This document shows positions 51,595 through 60,581 of a stretch of DNA of 64,000 bases, piece by piece. Positions within the stretch are counted from its first letter, which is position 1. Each line of letters begins with the position of its first letter. The position numbers and the translations under genes are program-made. The notes beneath the pieces were generated by a model. That model was not told the DNA's origin and searched no databases. It saw nothing but the letters and a program-made list of their open reading frames with translations. Origin of the DNA: Mannheimia glucosida (GTDB lineage: Bacteria; Pseudomonadota; Gammaproteobacteria; Enterobacterales; Pasteurellaceae); NCBI RefSeq assembly GCF_046267875.1, contig NZ_CP176502.1:930001-994000 (forward strand), read 5' to 3'.

Positions 51595-52101
51595 ATGGCA
51601 GATCCGCATATTCAATCACCAATGGATTTTTGGGATTATTTAACTGTCATCGTTTATCGTTGTGGTTTTGTGTTAGCTACATTAATGTTGCTTTTATTGC
51701 CTTATTATCCTCAAACGGCACAATATGGCTTATTGATATCTGGCACAATGTTAGCTTCATCTTTACATCTTTATGCCAAATCGTTTCGCCTGATTTTCCA
51801 ATTTTCTGCTTGGATTGGTTTACTTGGTGCTGTGTTTAATTTCCCTTTGCTTGCGTTCGGGGCAATGCTACTGGTGATCGGCGGATTAAGCTATAAAGAA
51901 TATTTCTGTTTTAGAGTATTCGGCTTAAATTTCCAACCGCTTTTAGTGGCGGCATTGTGGATTGCTTTTGCACTAGAATGGCCTTTATTGGTGCAAATTC
52001 TAAGCCTTGTCTGTGGCTTGTTGCTTCTTGTGCTGAGTATTCAAAAATGGCGAATGCCGCTGCATTTTGATATTGGCGATAAAAGCAAATATCAGATTTA
52101 A
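51595..52101 (+). CDS. Membrane protein, possibly DUF2301
   Basis: This 168-residue protein has about six hydrophobic segments. YKEYFCFRVFGLNFQPLLVA and a short N-terminal soluble part are suggestive of the DUF2301 integral membrane family, but this is a weak recollection. AGGAGG stands before ATG 51595, a strong ribosome-binding site. It follows dusA by 21 bases and probably shares its transcript. No function can be assigned. Confidence 0.7.
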   Translation: MADPHIQSPMDFWDYLTVIVYRCGFVLATLMLLLLPYYPQTAQYGLLISGTMLASSLHLYAKSFRLIFQFSAWIGLLGAVFNFPLLAFGAMLLVIGGLSYKEYFCFRVFGLNFQPLLVAALWIAFALEWPLLVQILSLVCGLLLLVLSIQKWRMPLHFDIGDKSKYQI

Positions 52102-52124
52102 TTTAATATTTTATCGGGATTTTT

Positions 52125-52589
52125 ATGAATAAATTCAAAATTGCTTTAATGGCAACAGTGGCAATTGGCTTATTTGCTTGTACGCCCTCACCACAATCAA
52201 ACTCAACTAAGCAACAAGCACAGGTTGGATATTTGAAACAGAATATCAGCCAAGCGGAGTTGAATAATCCGAAAGATTTTAAGCGTTATAGCTATTATTG
52301 TAAGAATTTCTTAACAGGGGGGGGTTCTTACCTTGCGACTTATTTCCCGCTTTGGTCTGAAAGCCGTAAGCAAGAGAATTTTGGTATCTATTTCCAGTTA
52401 GATAATGGAAAAGTATATCCTTTCGACCATATTGCGAATATTAGTTTGAACGGGAGAGGAACCAAATTTGAAGTGCGTTATCGTTCTTATCAACCGATTG
52501 AAGGTGGTTTCGTGGAGTTAGTGGCACGAGAGTTCATTTCAACCTATTATAAGAACAATGTACCGTGGTTAGAGTGTAGAGAAGGTTAA
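52125..52589 (+). CDS. Unrecognised lipoprotein, 154 residues
   Basis: The signal MNKFKIALMATVAIGLFAC ends in a lipobox with Cys 19. The mature part begins with a Ser/Gln/Asn-rich linker of about 20 residues, then a compact domain with one Cys pair (YYCKNFL and WLECREG) that may form a disulfide. I do not recognise it. It follows the membrane protein by 23 bases and is closed by a terminator. Confidence 0.7.
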   Translation: MNKFKIALMATVAIGLFACTPSPQSNSTKQQAQVGYLKQNISQAELNNPKDFKRYSYYCKNFLTGGGSYLATYFPLWSESRKQENFGIYFQLDNGKVYPFDHIANISLNGRGTKFEVRYRSYQPIEGGFVELVAREFISTYYKNNVPWLECREG

Positions 52590-52616
52590 TTGCCTAAAAG
52601 AAAATTGCTAAAAAGA

Positions 52617-52651
52617 AAACGGATAGCACTTTAAAGATGCTAGCCGTTTTT
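52617..52651. terminator. Terminator between lipoprotein gene and leuD
   Basis: AAAACGGATAGCA and TGCTAGCCGTTTTT form a stem with one mismatched pair, followed by T-rich sequence; convergent genes on either side. Confidence 0.8.
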
Positions 52652-52663
52652 ATTATGTCTGAA

Positions 52664-53266
52664 TTAGCGTAAAAATGCCGGAATGTTTTTCTCATAAGCT
52701 GCAATCGCTGCTTCGTGTTGAAGTGTTAAGCCGATATTATCCAAACCATTTAATAAGCAGTGGCGGCGAAATTCGTCTAACTCAAAGCGATAAACTTTCT
52801 CGCCAACAGTTACAGTCATCGCTTCCAAATCAACGTGGATCTGTTTTCCTTCATTTGCCCACACCCATTGGAAGATCTCTTCGACTTCCCCTTCGGTTAA
52901 TTTAATCGGCAACATATGGTTGTTTAAGCTGTTATTGTAGAAAATATCCGCAAAACTTGGGGCGATCATTACTTTAAAACCGTAATCTGCCAATGCCCAA
53001 GGGGCGTGCTCACGAGAAGAGCCACAGCCTAAATTTTTACGGGCGAGTAAAATGGTTGCACCTTGATATTGTGGGAAGTTCAGTACGAAATCGGGGTTGA
53101 TTTGGGTCTCTTCCGCATCTAAATAACGCCATTCATGGAAAAGGTGCTTACCAAAGCCGACACGGGTAATAGCTTGCAAAAATTGTTTTGGAATGATTGC
53201 GTCGGTGTCTACGTTCGCTGCATCAAGAGGAACGACCAAGCCTGAATGTTGTTTAATACCTGCCAT
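52664..53266 (-). CDS. leuD: 3-isopropylmalate dehydratase small subunit
   Basis: This 200-residue protein is typical of LeuD, with VDTDAIIPKQFL, LARKNLGCGSSREHAPWAL and FADIFYNNSLNNHMLPI. It is the swivel domain that completes the active site of LeuC for isomerising 2- to 3-isopropylmalate in leucine synthesis. It follows leuC by 12 bases with GGAGGAAAA as ribosome-binding site. Confidence 0.96.
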   Translation of the reverse strand: MAGIKQHSGLVVPLDAANVDTDAIIPKQFLQAITRVGFGKHLFHEWRYLDAEETQINPDFVLNFPQYQGATILLARKNLGCGSSREHAPWALADYGFKVMIAPSFADIFYNNSLNNHMLPIKLTEGEVEEIFQWVWANEGKQIHVDLEAMTVTVGEKVYRFELDEFRRHCLLNGLDNIGLTLQHEAAIAAYEKNIPAFLR

Positions 53267-53278
53267 TTTTTCCTCCTA

Positions 53279-54697
53279 TTATGCGTTTAATGACACTTTG
53301 CGAATATCCACAAATTTACCGAACACCGCTGCCGCAGCCGCCATTGCCGGGCTGACTAAGTGGGTACGACCGTTACGTCCTTGTCTGCCCTCAAAGTTAC
53401 GGTTAGACGTAGAGGCACAACGTTCCCATTCGCCCAAGCGGTCATCGTTCATTCCCAAACACATTGAGCAACCCGGGTTACGCCATTCTGCACCGGCTTC
53501 GATGAAGATTTTATCCAACCCCTCTTTTTCCGCTTGTTCTTTTACCAAACCTGAACCCGGCACAACGAGAATACGTTTTACATTGTCGGCTTTTTTACGC
53601 CCTTTCATTACCGCAGCCGCAGCTCGTAAATCTTCAATGCGAGCATTGGTGCAAGAACCGATGAAGACTTGATCAACCGGCACATCTTTCATATCGGTAT
53701 GGGCTTCTAAGCCGATGTAAGCTAAGGCTTTTTCCGCAGAGGCACGAGTAACAGGATCGGCCATATCTTCCGGATTTGGAATTACATCATCAATACCGAT
53801 TACCTGCCCCGGGTTGGTTCCCCAAGTCACTTGTGGAGCAATGTCTTTTGCTTCTAAGATCACTTCCGCATCGTAAACTGCACCCTCATCGGTTTTGAGG
53901 GTTTTCCAATATTCAATGGCATCTTCCCAATCTTGACCTTTTGGTGCATTTGGGCGGTCTTTCAAGTAAGCGAACGTGGTTTCATCCGGGGCAACAATAC
54001 CGGCTTTTGCACCAAACTCAATCGCCATATTACACACTGTCATTCGTCCTTCCATTGAAAGATCACGAATTGCTTCACCGCAAAATTCCACTACATAGCC
54101 TGTACCGCCAGCCATAGTTGTTTTACCGATGATCGCAAGCACAATATCTTTTGCGGTAATGCCCGGGTTCACTTTGCCACGAACTTCCACTTTCATACTT
54201 TTTGCACGGGCTTGTTTTAAGGTTTGGGTGGCTAAAACGTGTTCCACTTCAGAAGTACCGATACCGAAGGCTAACGCACCAAATGCCCCGTGAGTGGCGG
54301 TGTGCGAGTCGCCACATACAATGGTCATACCGGGTAAAGTCAAGCCTTGCTCCGGCCCCATTACGTGGACGATACCTTGTTGTTTTTTAGTGATGTCAAA
54401 CAGGGGAATACCGGTTTCTTCGCAGTTTTTTTCTAATTCTAATACTTGAATTTTCGCTTGCCCTTCAAGTTGCTGAACATCACGTACTTGGGTTGAAATA
54501 CTGTGATCCATTGTGCCGAAGGTTTTGCTGACTTGGCGAACTTGGCGACCGGCAACACGCAAACCGTCAAACGCTTGCGGGCTGGTGACTTCATGAATTA
54601 AGTGGCGGTTAATATAAATAATCGGTGTTTCGCCTTCGGCTTCATACACAACGTGCGAGTCGAATAGTTTTTGATATAGGGTTTTGGCTTGCTGCAT
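53279..54697 (-). CDS. leuC: 3-isopropylmalate dehydratase large subunit
   Basis: The protein is about 472 residues long. The [4Fe-4S] cluster cysteines lie in FIGSCTNARIEDL and NPGCSMCLGMN; CGDSHTATHGAFGALAFGIGTSEVEH is the aconitase-fold core. The start at ATG 54697 (MQQAKTLYQKLFD) matches family N-termini; the TTG at 54736 does not. leuA and leuB are not next to it in this window. An inverted uptake-signal pair lies directly upstream (54733-54778). Confidence 0.94.
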   Translation of the reverse strand: MQQAKTLYQKLFDSHVVYEAEGETPIIYINRHLIHEVTSPQAFDGLRVAGRQVRQVSKTFGTMDHSISTQVRDVQQLEGQAKIQVLELEKNCEETGIPLFDITKKQQGIVHVMGPEQGLTLPGMTIVCGDSHTATHGAFGALAFGIGTSEVEHVLATQTLKQARAKSMKVEVRGKVNPGITAKDIVLAIIGKTTMAGGTGYVVEFCGEAIRDLSMEGRMTVCNMAIEFGAKAGIVAPDETTFAYLKDRPNAPKGQDWEDAIEYWKTLKTDEGAVYDAEVILEAKDIAPQVTWGTNPGQVIGIDDVIPNPEDMADPVTRASAEKALAYIGLEAHTDMKDVPVDQVFIGSCTNARIEDLRAAAAVMKGRKKADNVKRILVVPGSGLVKEQAEKEGLDKIFIEAGAEWRNPGCSMCLGMNDDRLGEWERCASTSNRNFEGRQGRNGRTHLVSPAMAAAAAVFGKFVDIRKVSLNA

Positions 54698-54732
54698 AAA
54701 ATGTTCCAACTCAAATAAATAATTTTGGCTAT

Positions 54733-54778
54733 ACAAGCGGTTAAATTTGCAAACAATTTTACAAAAATGACCGCTTGC
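54733..54778. repeat. Uptake-signal pair upstream of leuC
   Basis: ACAAGCGGT at 54733 and TGACCGCTTG ending at 54778 face each other. They lie in the leuC 5' region rather than behind a gene. The rest of 54779-55000 is A/T-rich and I see no gene in it. Confidence 0.55.
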
Positions 54779-55001
54779 TGATATGGAGTGAATATAACGA
54801 TTAAAAAAATGAAAGTAAAACGGTATTTTTCAGTTAAATAAGGATTTTTATTCTGTGTAATAAGCCTAAAAATAGTCTTTTTTAAATATGTTTAGAATAT
54901 TGTTCTGAATAATACAGCTGTTCTAGTAAGTTATCTAGTCATTATCAGAGTTTATAGAGCTATTTTCTTCGGTATTTTTTTATGCAATTTTTGTATTGAA
55001 A

Positions 55002-55017
55002 GGTGATATCTATCACA
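55002..55017. promoter_or_regulatory. CRP-like site upstream of the OppA-type gene
   Basis: GGTGA-TATCTA-TCACA has one perfect and one near-perfect CRP half-site. It lies about 110 bases before the binding-protein start, a typical activator distance. Confidence 0.6.
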
Positions 55018-55127
55018 TTTTTTAAAAAATCTTCTTGCAATCAAAATAATAATGCCTAGACTTAAAAAAATTAATTCGAAACATATTATTTTGCACCCAG
55101 TCATTATTTTATAAATGGAGATTAAAT

Positions 55128-56762
55128 ATGCAGTCAAAATTTTCGCTTTCTTTATTAGCAACCTCGTTAGTATTAGGTTTATCGACAAATGTATTTGCAG
55201 CGAAAGTACCTGAAGGAACAACGCTTGCAGAAAAACAAGAAATTACGATTAATAATGCTTCTGAGCCATCAAGTTTTGATCCACATAAAATTGAGGGCGT
55301 GCCGGAATCGCAAGTTGCTTATCAGTTATTTGAAGGGCTGGTTACGAAAGACTCAGACGGCAATATTCAGCCGGGTGTGGCGGAAAGTTGGGAAAATACA
55401 CCGGATTACAAAACGTGGACGTTCAAATTACGCCAAGATGCTAAATGGTCAAACGGTGATGCCGTGACAGCCCACGATTTCGTATTTGCGTGGCAGCGTT
55501 TAGTTAATCCACTTACGGCTTCACCTTATTCAAGTTATTTAACTTATCTCAATGTAGAAAATGCCCAAGATATTATTGACGGCAAGAAAAAGCCAGAGGA
55601 ATTAGCGGTTAAAGCGATTGATGATCATACTTTCCAAGTGCAGTTAAGCCAACCTGTGCCGTATGCGGTAGAGTTGGTCACACACTCTTCTTTATTACCT
55701 GTACACAAAGCGACCGTTGAAAAATACGGTGATGCTTGGGTGAAAAAAGGCAATCTGGTTGGAAACGGAGCTTATACCTTAGCTGATCACGTCATTAATG
55801 AAAAAATCGTGTTTGAGCGTAATAAAAATTATTGGAATGATAAAGAAACTGTGATTAATAAAGCAACTTTCTTAGCCATTGCCAATGCCACAACCGATGT
55901 TTCCCGTTACCGTGCCGGTGACTTGGATATGACCAGCTATACTCTTCCACCAGAGCAGTTTGCAACCTTGAAAAAAGAGATTCCAAACGAAGTGTTTACG
56001 GCAAGAACCCTTTCTACTTATTACTATGAAATTAACCATAAACGAGCGCCGTTTGATAATGTGAAAGTGCGTGAGGCGTTAAACTTAGCTTTAGATCGCA
56101 CCATTATTACCGATAAAGTGTTAGGACAAGGTCAAACCCCAACCTATGTGTTTACACCTCCTTATATTCACGAGGGCGAAAAAATTCAGCAACCTGCTTA
56201 TTCCAAAGAATTAATGGCAGATAGAAAAGCCAAAGCGTTGAAATTATTGGAAGAAGCCGGTTACAGTAAAGCGAACCCGTTAAAATTTACTATTCTTTAT
56301 AATACCAACGACAACCACAAGAAAATTGCGATTGCAGTTTCATCATTATGGAAACAAGGCACAGACGGCATTGTTGATGTAAAATTGGAAAACCAAGAGT
56401 GGAAAACGTTCTTAGATACCCGCCGCAATGCAAATTATGATGTTTCTCGTGCAGGTTGGTCGGCAGACTATAACCAAGCAACCACTTTTGTGAACTATTT
56501 CTTATCGAACTCCAGCAACAATACGGCGTTCTATAAGAACCAAGCGTATGATGATGCGGTAGCAGAATCTTACAAAGCGACAGACGCAGCCGGTCGTGCA
56601 GCTGCTTATGCAAAAGCAGAGGAGCAGTTAGCCAAAGATTATGCGATTATTCCGATTTATAACTATGTAAACCCACGTTTGGTGAAACCTTACGTGAAAG
56701 GCTATGAGGGTAAAGATCCGCAAGATGATATTTTACTGCGTAACCTCTACATCGTGAAATAA
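55128..56762 (+). CDS. oppA: OppA-type periplasmic oligopeptide-binding protein (orphan)
   Basis: This is a 544-residue family-5 solute-binding protein with a signal peptide ending VFA and mature start AKVPEGTTLAEKQ. OppA features include EPSSFDPHKIEGVPES, FKLRQDAKWSNGDAVTAHDFVFAWQRL and LVGNGAYTL. It binds short peptides in the periplasm. No oppBCDF genes follow; the next gene is acyP. It may work with a transporter encoded elsewhere. GGAG lies before ATG 55128. Confidence 0.88.
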   Translation: MQSKFSLSLLATSLVLGLSTNVFAAKVPEGTTLAEKQEITINNASEPSSFDPHKIEGVPESQVAYQLFEGLVTKDSDGNIQPGVAESWENTPDYKTWTFKLRQDAKWSNGDAVTAHDFVFAWQRLVNPLTASPYSSYLTYLNVENAQDIIDGKKKPEELAVKAIDDHTFQVQLSQPVPYAVELVTHSSLLPVHKATVEKYGDAWVKKGNLVGNGAYTLADHVINEKIVFERNKNYWNDKETVINKATFLAIANATTDVSRYRAGDLDMTSYTLPPEQFATLKKEIPNEVFTARTLSTYYYEINHKRAPFDNVKVREALNLALDRTIITDKVLGQGQTPTYVFTPPYIHEGEKIQQPAYSKELMADRKAKALKLLEEAGYSKANPLKFTILYNTNDNHKKIAIAVSSLWKQGTDGIVDVKLENQEWKTFLDTRRNANYDVSRAGWSADYNQATTFVNYFLSNSSNNTAFYKNQAYDDAVAESYKATDAAGRAAAYAKAEEQLAKDYAIIPIYNYVNPRLVKPYVKGYEGKDPQDDILLRNLYIVK

Positions 56763-56815
56763 GACATTATGGGCTGTTTATTGAAAAATAAGCAGCCTAT
56801 TTTTATGGGGGAAGA

Positions 56816-57088
56816 ATGGTCGCAAAATTATTCTCGGTTTACGGACGGGTTCAAGGTGTCGCTTTTCGGTTTTTTACCTTGCAGGAAGCGAATCGATTAG
56901 GCATAAAAGGCTATGTCAGAAATCGTGATGACGGCTCGGTAGAAGTGGTAGCTGAAGCGGATGAACAGACGATCGCTCAACTGGAAAATTGGTTACAACA
57001 AGGCTCACCTGCTGCAAAGGTGGAACGGGTAATTGTGAGCGATTATCTTGGTTCAGAAAGGTTTAAAAGGTTTGAGGTAAGGTATTAA
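56816..57088 (+). CDS. acyP: Acylphosphatase
   Basis: This is a 90-residue enzyme with the catalytic Arg in GRVQGVAFRFFT and the catalytic Asn in VRNRDDGSVEV. It hydrolyses acyl phosphates in the cytoplasm. GGGGGAAGA precedes the ATG. It lies 53 bases behind oppA with no clear terminator between, so it may be co-transcribed. Confidence 0.93.
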   Translation: MVAKLFSVYGRVQGVAFRFFTLQEANRLGIKGYVRNRDDGSVEVVAEADEQTIAQLENWLQQGSPAAKVERVIVSDYLGSERFKRFEVRY

Positions 57089-57091
57089 CTA

Positions 57092-57137
57092 ACAAGCGGT
57101 GTCATTTGTAAAAAAATTTGCAAATGACACCGCTTGT
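57092..57137. terminator. Uptake-signal pair between acyP and pepN
   Basis: ACAAGCGGTGTCATTTG (57092-57108) is exactly complementary to 57121-57137, giving a 17-bp stem with a 12-base A/T loop. It separates convergent genes. Confidence 0.75.
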
Positions 57138-57147
57138 ATTGCTTGGT

Positions 57148-59760
57148 TTAATCTAACGCTTTTTCAATTTTCTCAAACAGATCTCGTGCTAAATTATCCA
57201 GCTCACGCAGGCGTTCTAGACCACGACGCATCAAGGTTTGGCGTTGGTTATCGTAGCGTGAGAGTTTAATTAACGGCTCAATAAGTCGAGCAGCAACTTG
57301 TGGGTTACTTTCGTTAAGTTTAATCAGCGTATCTACCAAGAAACGATAGCCTGAACCGTCAATGGCGTGGAAGGCTTTCGGGTTTTGACCGCAGAATGCA
57401 CCTACTAATGAACGTAAACGGTTTGGGTTATTAAAGTTAAAACTTGGGTGTTCCATTAAATTTTGCACGATGGATAACACATCGTCATCCGGTCGGGTGG
57501 CTTGTAGCATAAACCATTTATCCATCACTAAACCATCATGTTTCCATTTTTGCTCAAAATCAGCTAATAATGCATCACGGCAACTTAGCTGGGCTTTGGT
57601 TGCGGCTTGTAATGCAGCAAGCGTATCAGTCATATTATCGGCATTATTGTAATGCTTATGCACCAACGCGTTGCCTAAATCAGTAAAGGCTAAATAGCTT
57701 AAGCAAGCATTACGCAAGGCTCGTTTAGCAATATCTTCAGCCACGACTTGATATTCCCCACATTGATTTTGGTGATAAACCGCTAATAGCTTATCTTGCA
57801 AGGCGTGAGCAATGGAATGCTGCATAAATTCACGCACAACCGCAATGCCTTGTGGGTCAATGGTTTTGAATGATTCTGCAAACTCGGTTTCTTTCGGCAA
57901 TGTGAGGGTTAATGCAGTTAGTTCCGGCAAGCTTGCTGAGTTATCCAACACGAACGTTAAGGCATTCACCAACCCTTCTGAGAAGTTAAGTGGCTGCTGT
58001 TGCTGATAACGGCTTAAATTCTCACGCAGTTCATTGGTATAAAGCATTTGTGCTGCGTCCCAACGCACAAAATCATTTTCAGCGTGTTTGAGTAAGGTTA
58101 AAAGCTGCTCGGTGGTATAGTTGTAATCTAACCGTACCGGTGCAGAGAAATCACACAGCAATGCCGGCACCGGGCGTTGTGTTACATTATGAAACTCAAA
58201 GGTTTGGTGTTCTGCGGTTACATCTAACACATCGCTTACGGTTAATAATTCATATTGTAATGGAATGCGTTTACCGTCCTGTTCACCATATAACGCTACT
58301 TTAAGCGGAATATGTAGATTGAGTTTATCCATCTGATCGTGGGTTGCCGGTGTCATTTGTGAAATATGCAAGCGGTATGCCTTGCGTGTTTCATCATATT
58401 CATCGGAAATGGTGAGCTCAGGCGTGCCGGATTGGCTATACCAACGGCGGAATTGTTCAAGATTAATGCCTGAAGCATCTTCCATTGCTTTAACGAAATC
58501 TTCACAAGTTGCAGCAGAACCGTCGTGTCTTGCCACATAAAGTTGCATACCTTGTTGGAATTTTTCTTCGCCTAACAGGGTGTGAATCATACGAATAATT
58601 TCCGCCCCTTTTTCATACACAGTCACGGTGTAGAAATTATTCATTTCAATCACTTTTTCTGGGCGAATCGGGTGAGCCATCGGGCTGGCATCTTCGGCAA
58701 ATTGTACGGTACGCAGTAAACGCACATCTTCAATCCGTTTTGCCGAACGAGACCATAAATCGGAGGTAAATTCCTGATCACGGAAGACAGTTAAGCCCTC
58801 TTTTAAGCTTAGTTGGAACCAATCACGGCAGGTAATGCGGTTGCCTGTCCAATTATGGAAGTATTCGTGGGCAATCACCGCTTCAATATCTAAATAATCG
58901 GTATCGGTTGCAGTTTCCGGTTTTGCCAACACAAATTTGGAGTTAAAGATATTCAGCCCTTTGTTTTCCATCGCCCCCATATTGAAGAAATCAACGGCAA
59001 CAATCATATAAATATCTAAATCGTATTCCAAACCGAAACGCTCTTCGTCCCATTTCATTGAACGTTTTAAGCTCTCCATCGCCCAAGGTGCACGGTCTAA
59101 ATTCCCACGATCGACATAAATTTCGAGCGTGACTTCACGTCTGCTTTTGGTGATGAATTTATCTTGGAGTAAGTCAAAATCACCCGCAACCAAGGCAAAT
59201 AAATAGCTTGGTTTAAAGAACGGATCTTGCCATTCCACCCAGTGTCTGCCATCGTGCAACTCGCCTTGTGCAATACGGTTACCGTTAGAAAGCAGATACG
59301 GGTATTTGCTCTTACTAGCGGTGATTTTTGTCGTATATTTTGCAAGTACATCAGGGCGGTCGAGCATATAGGTAATCTGGCGGAAACCTTCAGCCTCACA
59401 CTGGGTGCAAAGTCCGTCACCCGATTTATACAAACCTTGTAACGAGGTATTCTGTGCCGGATTTAATGCAGTTTCAATTTCAAGCTCGAACCGCTCGGCA
59501 GGCACATCCGCTAAATTTAAGGTTAAAGATTCATCATCTTTTTGAAAGGCAGAAAACGGCACACCGTTATATTTAAGCGAAAGGAAATCGAAACTATGAC
59601 CATCTAAGCGAAGTGTTGTCGCCTCAGGATTTTTACGCACGACAGTTAGTTTTGAGGTGACAAAAGTGCGATCCGGGTCAAGTTGGAAGTCAAGATAAAT
59701 ATCAGTAATAGTGAAATCGGGAGCTCGATAATCTTTTCTGAGTTTCGCTTTAGGTTGCAT
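57148..59760 (-). CDS. pepN: Aminopeptidase N
   Basis: The 870-residue length equals that of E. coli PepN. The M1 zinc motif HEYFHNWTGNRI lies near residue 295 with the distal Glu in LKEGLTVFRDQEF, and the substrate-binding motif is GAMENKGLN just before. It trims N-terminal residues from peptides in the cytoplasm and so completes use of imported peptides. Monocistronic. Confidence 0.96.
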   Translation of the reverse strand: MQPKAKLRKDYRAPDFTITDIYLDFQLDPDRTFVTSKLTVVRKNPEATTLRLDGHSFDFLSLKYNGVPFSAFQKDDESLTLNLADVPAERFELEIETALNPAQNTSLQGLYKSGDGLCTQCEAEGFRQITYMLDRPDVLAKYTTKITASKSKYPYLLSNGNRIAQGELHDGRHWVEWQDPFFKPSYLFALVAGDFDLLQDKFITKSRREVTLEIYVDRGNLDRAPWAMESLKRSMKWDEERFGLEYDLDIYMIVAVDFFNMGAMENKGLNIFNSKFVLAKPETATDTDYLDIEAVIAHEYFHNWTGNRITCRDWFQLSLKEGLTVFRDQEFTSDLWSRSAKRIEDVRLLRTVQFAEDASPMAHPIRPEKVIEMNNFYTVTVYEKGAEIIRMIHTLLGEEKFQQGMQLYVARHDGSAATCEDFVKAMEDASGINLEQFRRWYSQSGTPELTISDEYDETRKAYRLHISQMTPATHDQMDKLNLHIPLKVALYGEQDGKRIPLQYELLTVSDVLDVTAEHQTFEFHNVTQRPVPALLCDFSAPVRLDYNYTTEQLLTLLKHAENDFVRWDAAQMLYTNELRENLSRYQQQQPLNFSEGLVNALTFVLDNSASLPELTALTLTLPKETEFAESFKTIDPQGIAVVREFMQHSIAHALQDKLLAVYHQNQCGEYQVVAEDIAKRALRNACLSYLAFTDLGNALVHKHYNNADNMTDTLAALQAATKAQLSCRDALLADFEQKWKHDGLVMDKWFMLQATRPDDDVLSIVQNLMEHPSFNFNNPNRLRSLVGAFCGQNPKAFHAIDGSGYRFLVDTLIKLNESNPQVAARLIEPLIKLSRYDNQRQTLMRRGLERLRELDNLARDLFEKIEKALD

Positions 59761-59864
59761 AGGATTTCCTTTTTTAGTTGCGTTTAGCTCATAGAATAGT
59801 GTCGTTATTGTACTAAAATAGCGGTAAATTTTCCAAAAAATTTGACCGCTTGTCGCAATAAAAA

Positions 59865-59892
59865 CGGCTATAAATAGGATTATTTATAGCCG
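59865..59892 (-). terminator. hutZ terminator
   Basis: CGGCTATAAATA and its complement form a 12-bp stem with a GGAT loop, followed on the minus strand by TTTTT, 17 bases after the hutZ stop. Confidence 0.8.
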
Positions 59893-59908
59893 TGAGTTTA
59901 TTTCGCAA

Positions 59909-60427
59909 TTAGGCAGTTTGGTGGCCTTGGTCTAAATGAACGACATTAATTAAGTCATCAACACCAACATCAAAGGCTTTACCAAATCCTTTTACAAATA
60001 AGCCTGCCGTTGGCTTAAAGCTAAAGAGCTTGAAATCTTGCATATTTGACAGTTCATCAACTAAATCGCCGTGACGAGCTTTAAGTGCTGCAATGCTATT
60101 ATTCCATTCCTCATCAGTACGTTCAATCATTCGCACTGTTGCGTCAAAGGTTAAGCGACGACGGGCAAAAATTTGACGGCTCTTACTTTCATCCTCAATT
60201 AGCATTAAAGAGACTTTTGGCACCTCTTGTAAATTACGAGCGTGACGGGCAATAGTAGTGATTAAGACTTGATATTCGCCGTTATTAATTACAAAAGGGG
60301 CATAGCTCACATTCGGTACACCATCTTTATCTATGGTTGCAAGCATTATAGTTTTGATTTGTTGTTTTAATTCTTCAATTTCTGGACCTAAACGGTTTTG
60401 TAAGACCTCTTGACGGTTGGTTGTCAT
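59909..60427 (-). CDS. hutZ: Haem utilisation protein HutZ/HugZ
   Basis: The protein is about 172 residues long with the split-barrel fold of pyridoxamine-phosphate-oxidase relatives: IKTIMLATIDKDGVPNVSYAPFVI, followed by HARNLQEVPKVSLMLIEDESKSRQIFARRRLTFDA. The C-terminal FSFKPTAGLFVKGFGKAFDV matches HugZ/HutZ. Relatives bind and degrade haem to release iron. ATG 60427 (MTTNRQEV) has GAGG upstream. It diverges from a TonB-dependent receptor across a region with a Fur-like box. Confidence 0.88.
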   Translation of the reverse strand: MTTNRQEVLQNRLGPEIEELKQQIKTIMLATIDKDGVPNVSYAPFVINNGEYQVLITTIARHARNLQEVPKVSLMLIEDESKSRQIFARRRLTFDATVRMIERTDEEWNNSIAALKARHGDLVDELSNMQDFKLFSFKPTAGLFVKGFGKAFDVGVDDLINVVHLDQGHQTA

Positions 60428-60487
60428 AAAATACCTCAATTTTAATAGTGTTTTTTTAGATTACTATAAAGAGTGAAAACTTTCAAT

Positions 60488-60506
60488 CCATATGAGAATC
60501 ATTATT
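60488..60506. promoter_or_regulatory. Fur-box-like site between hutZ and the haem receptor
   Basis: The 19-base site has the core GAGAATCATTATT and matches the E. coli Fur consensus at about 13 of 19 positions. It lies between the divergent genes and could repress both when iron is plentiful. Confidence 0.55.
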
Positions 60507-60581
60507 GACTATAAATGTGATGTAACTGATAATACATCTTATTAATAATAAAGTATATTAAAAATCTATCTAGGGAGAATC

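Noticed and set aside
54698..55127. Leucine leader peptide/attenuator before leuC
   Set aside because: I found no short frame rich in leucine codons followed by alternative hairpins; only an uptake-signal pair and A/T-rich sequence are present.
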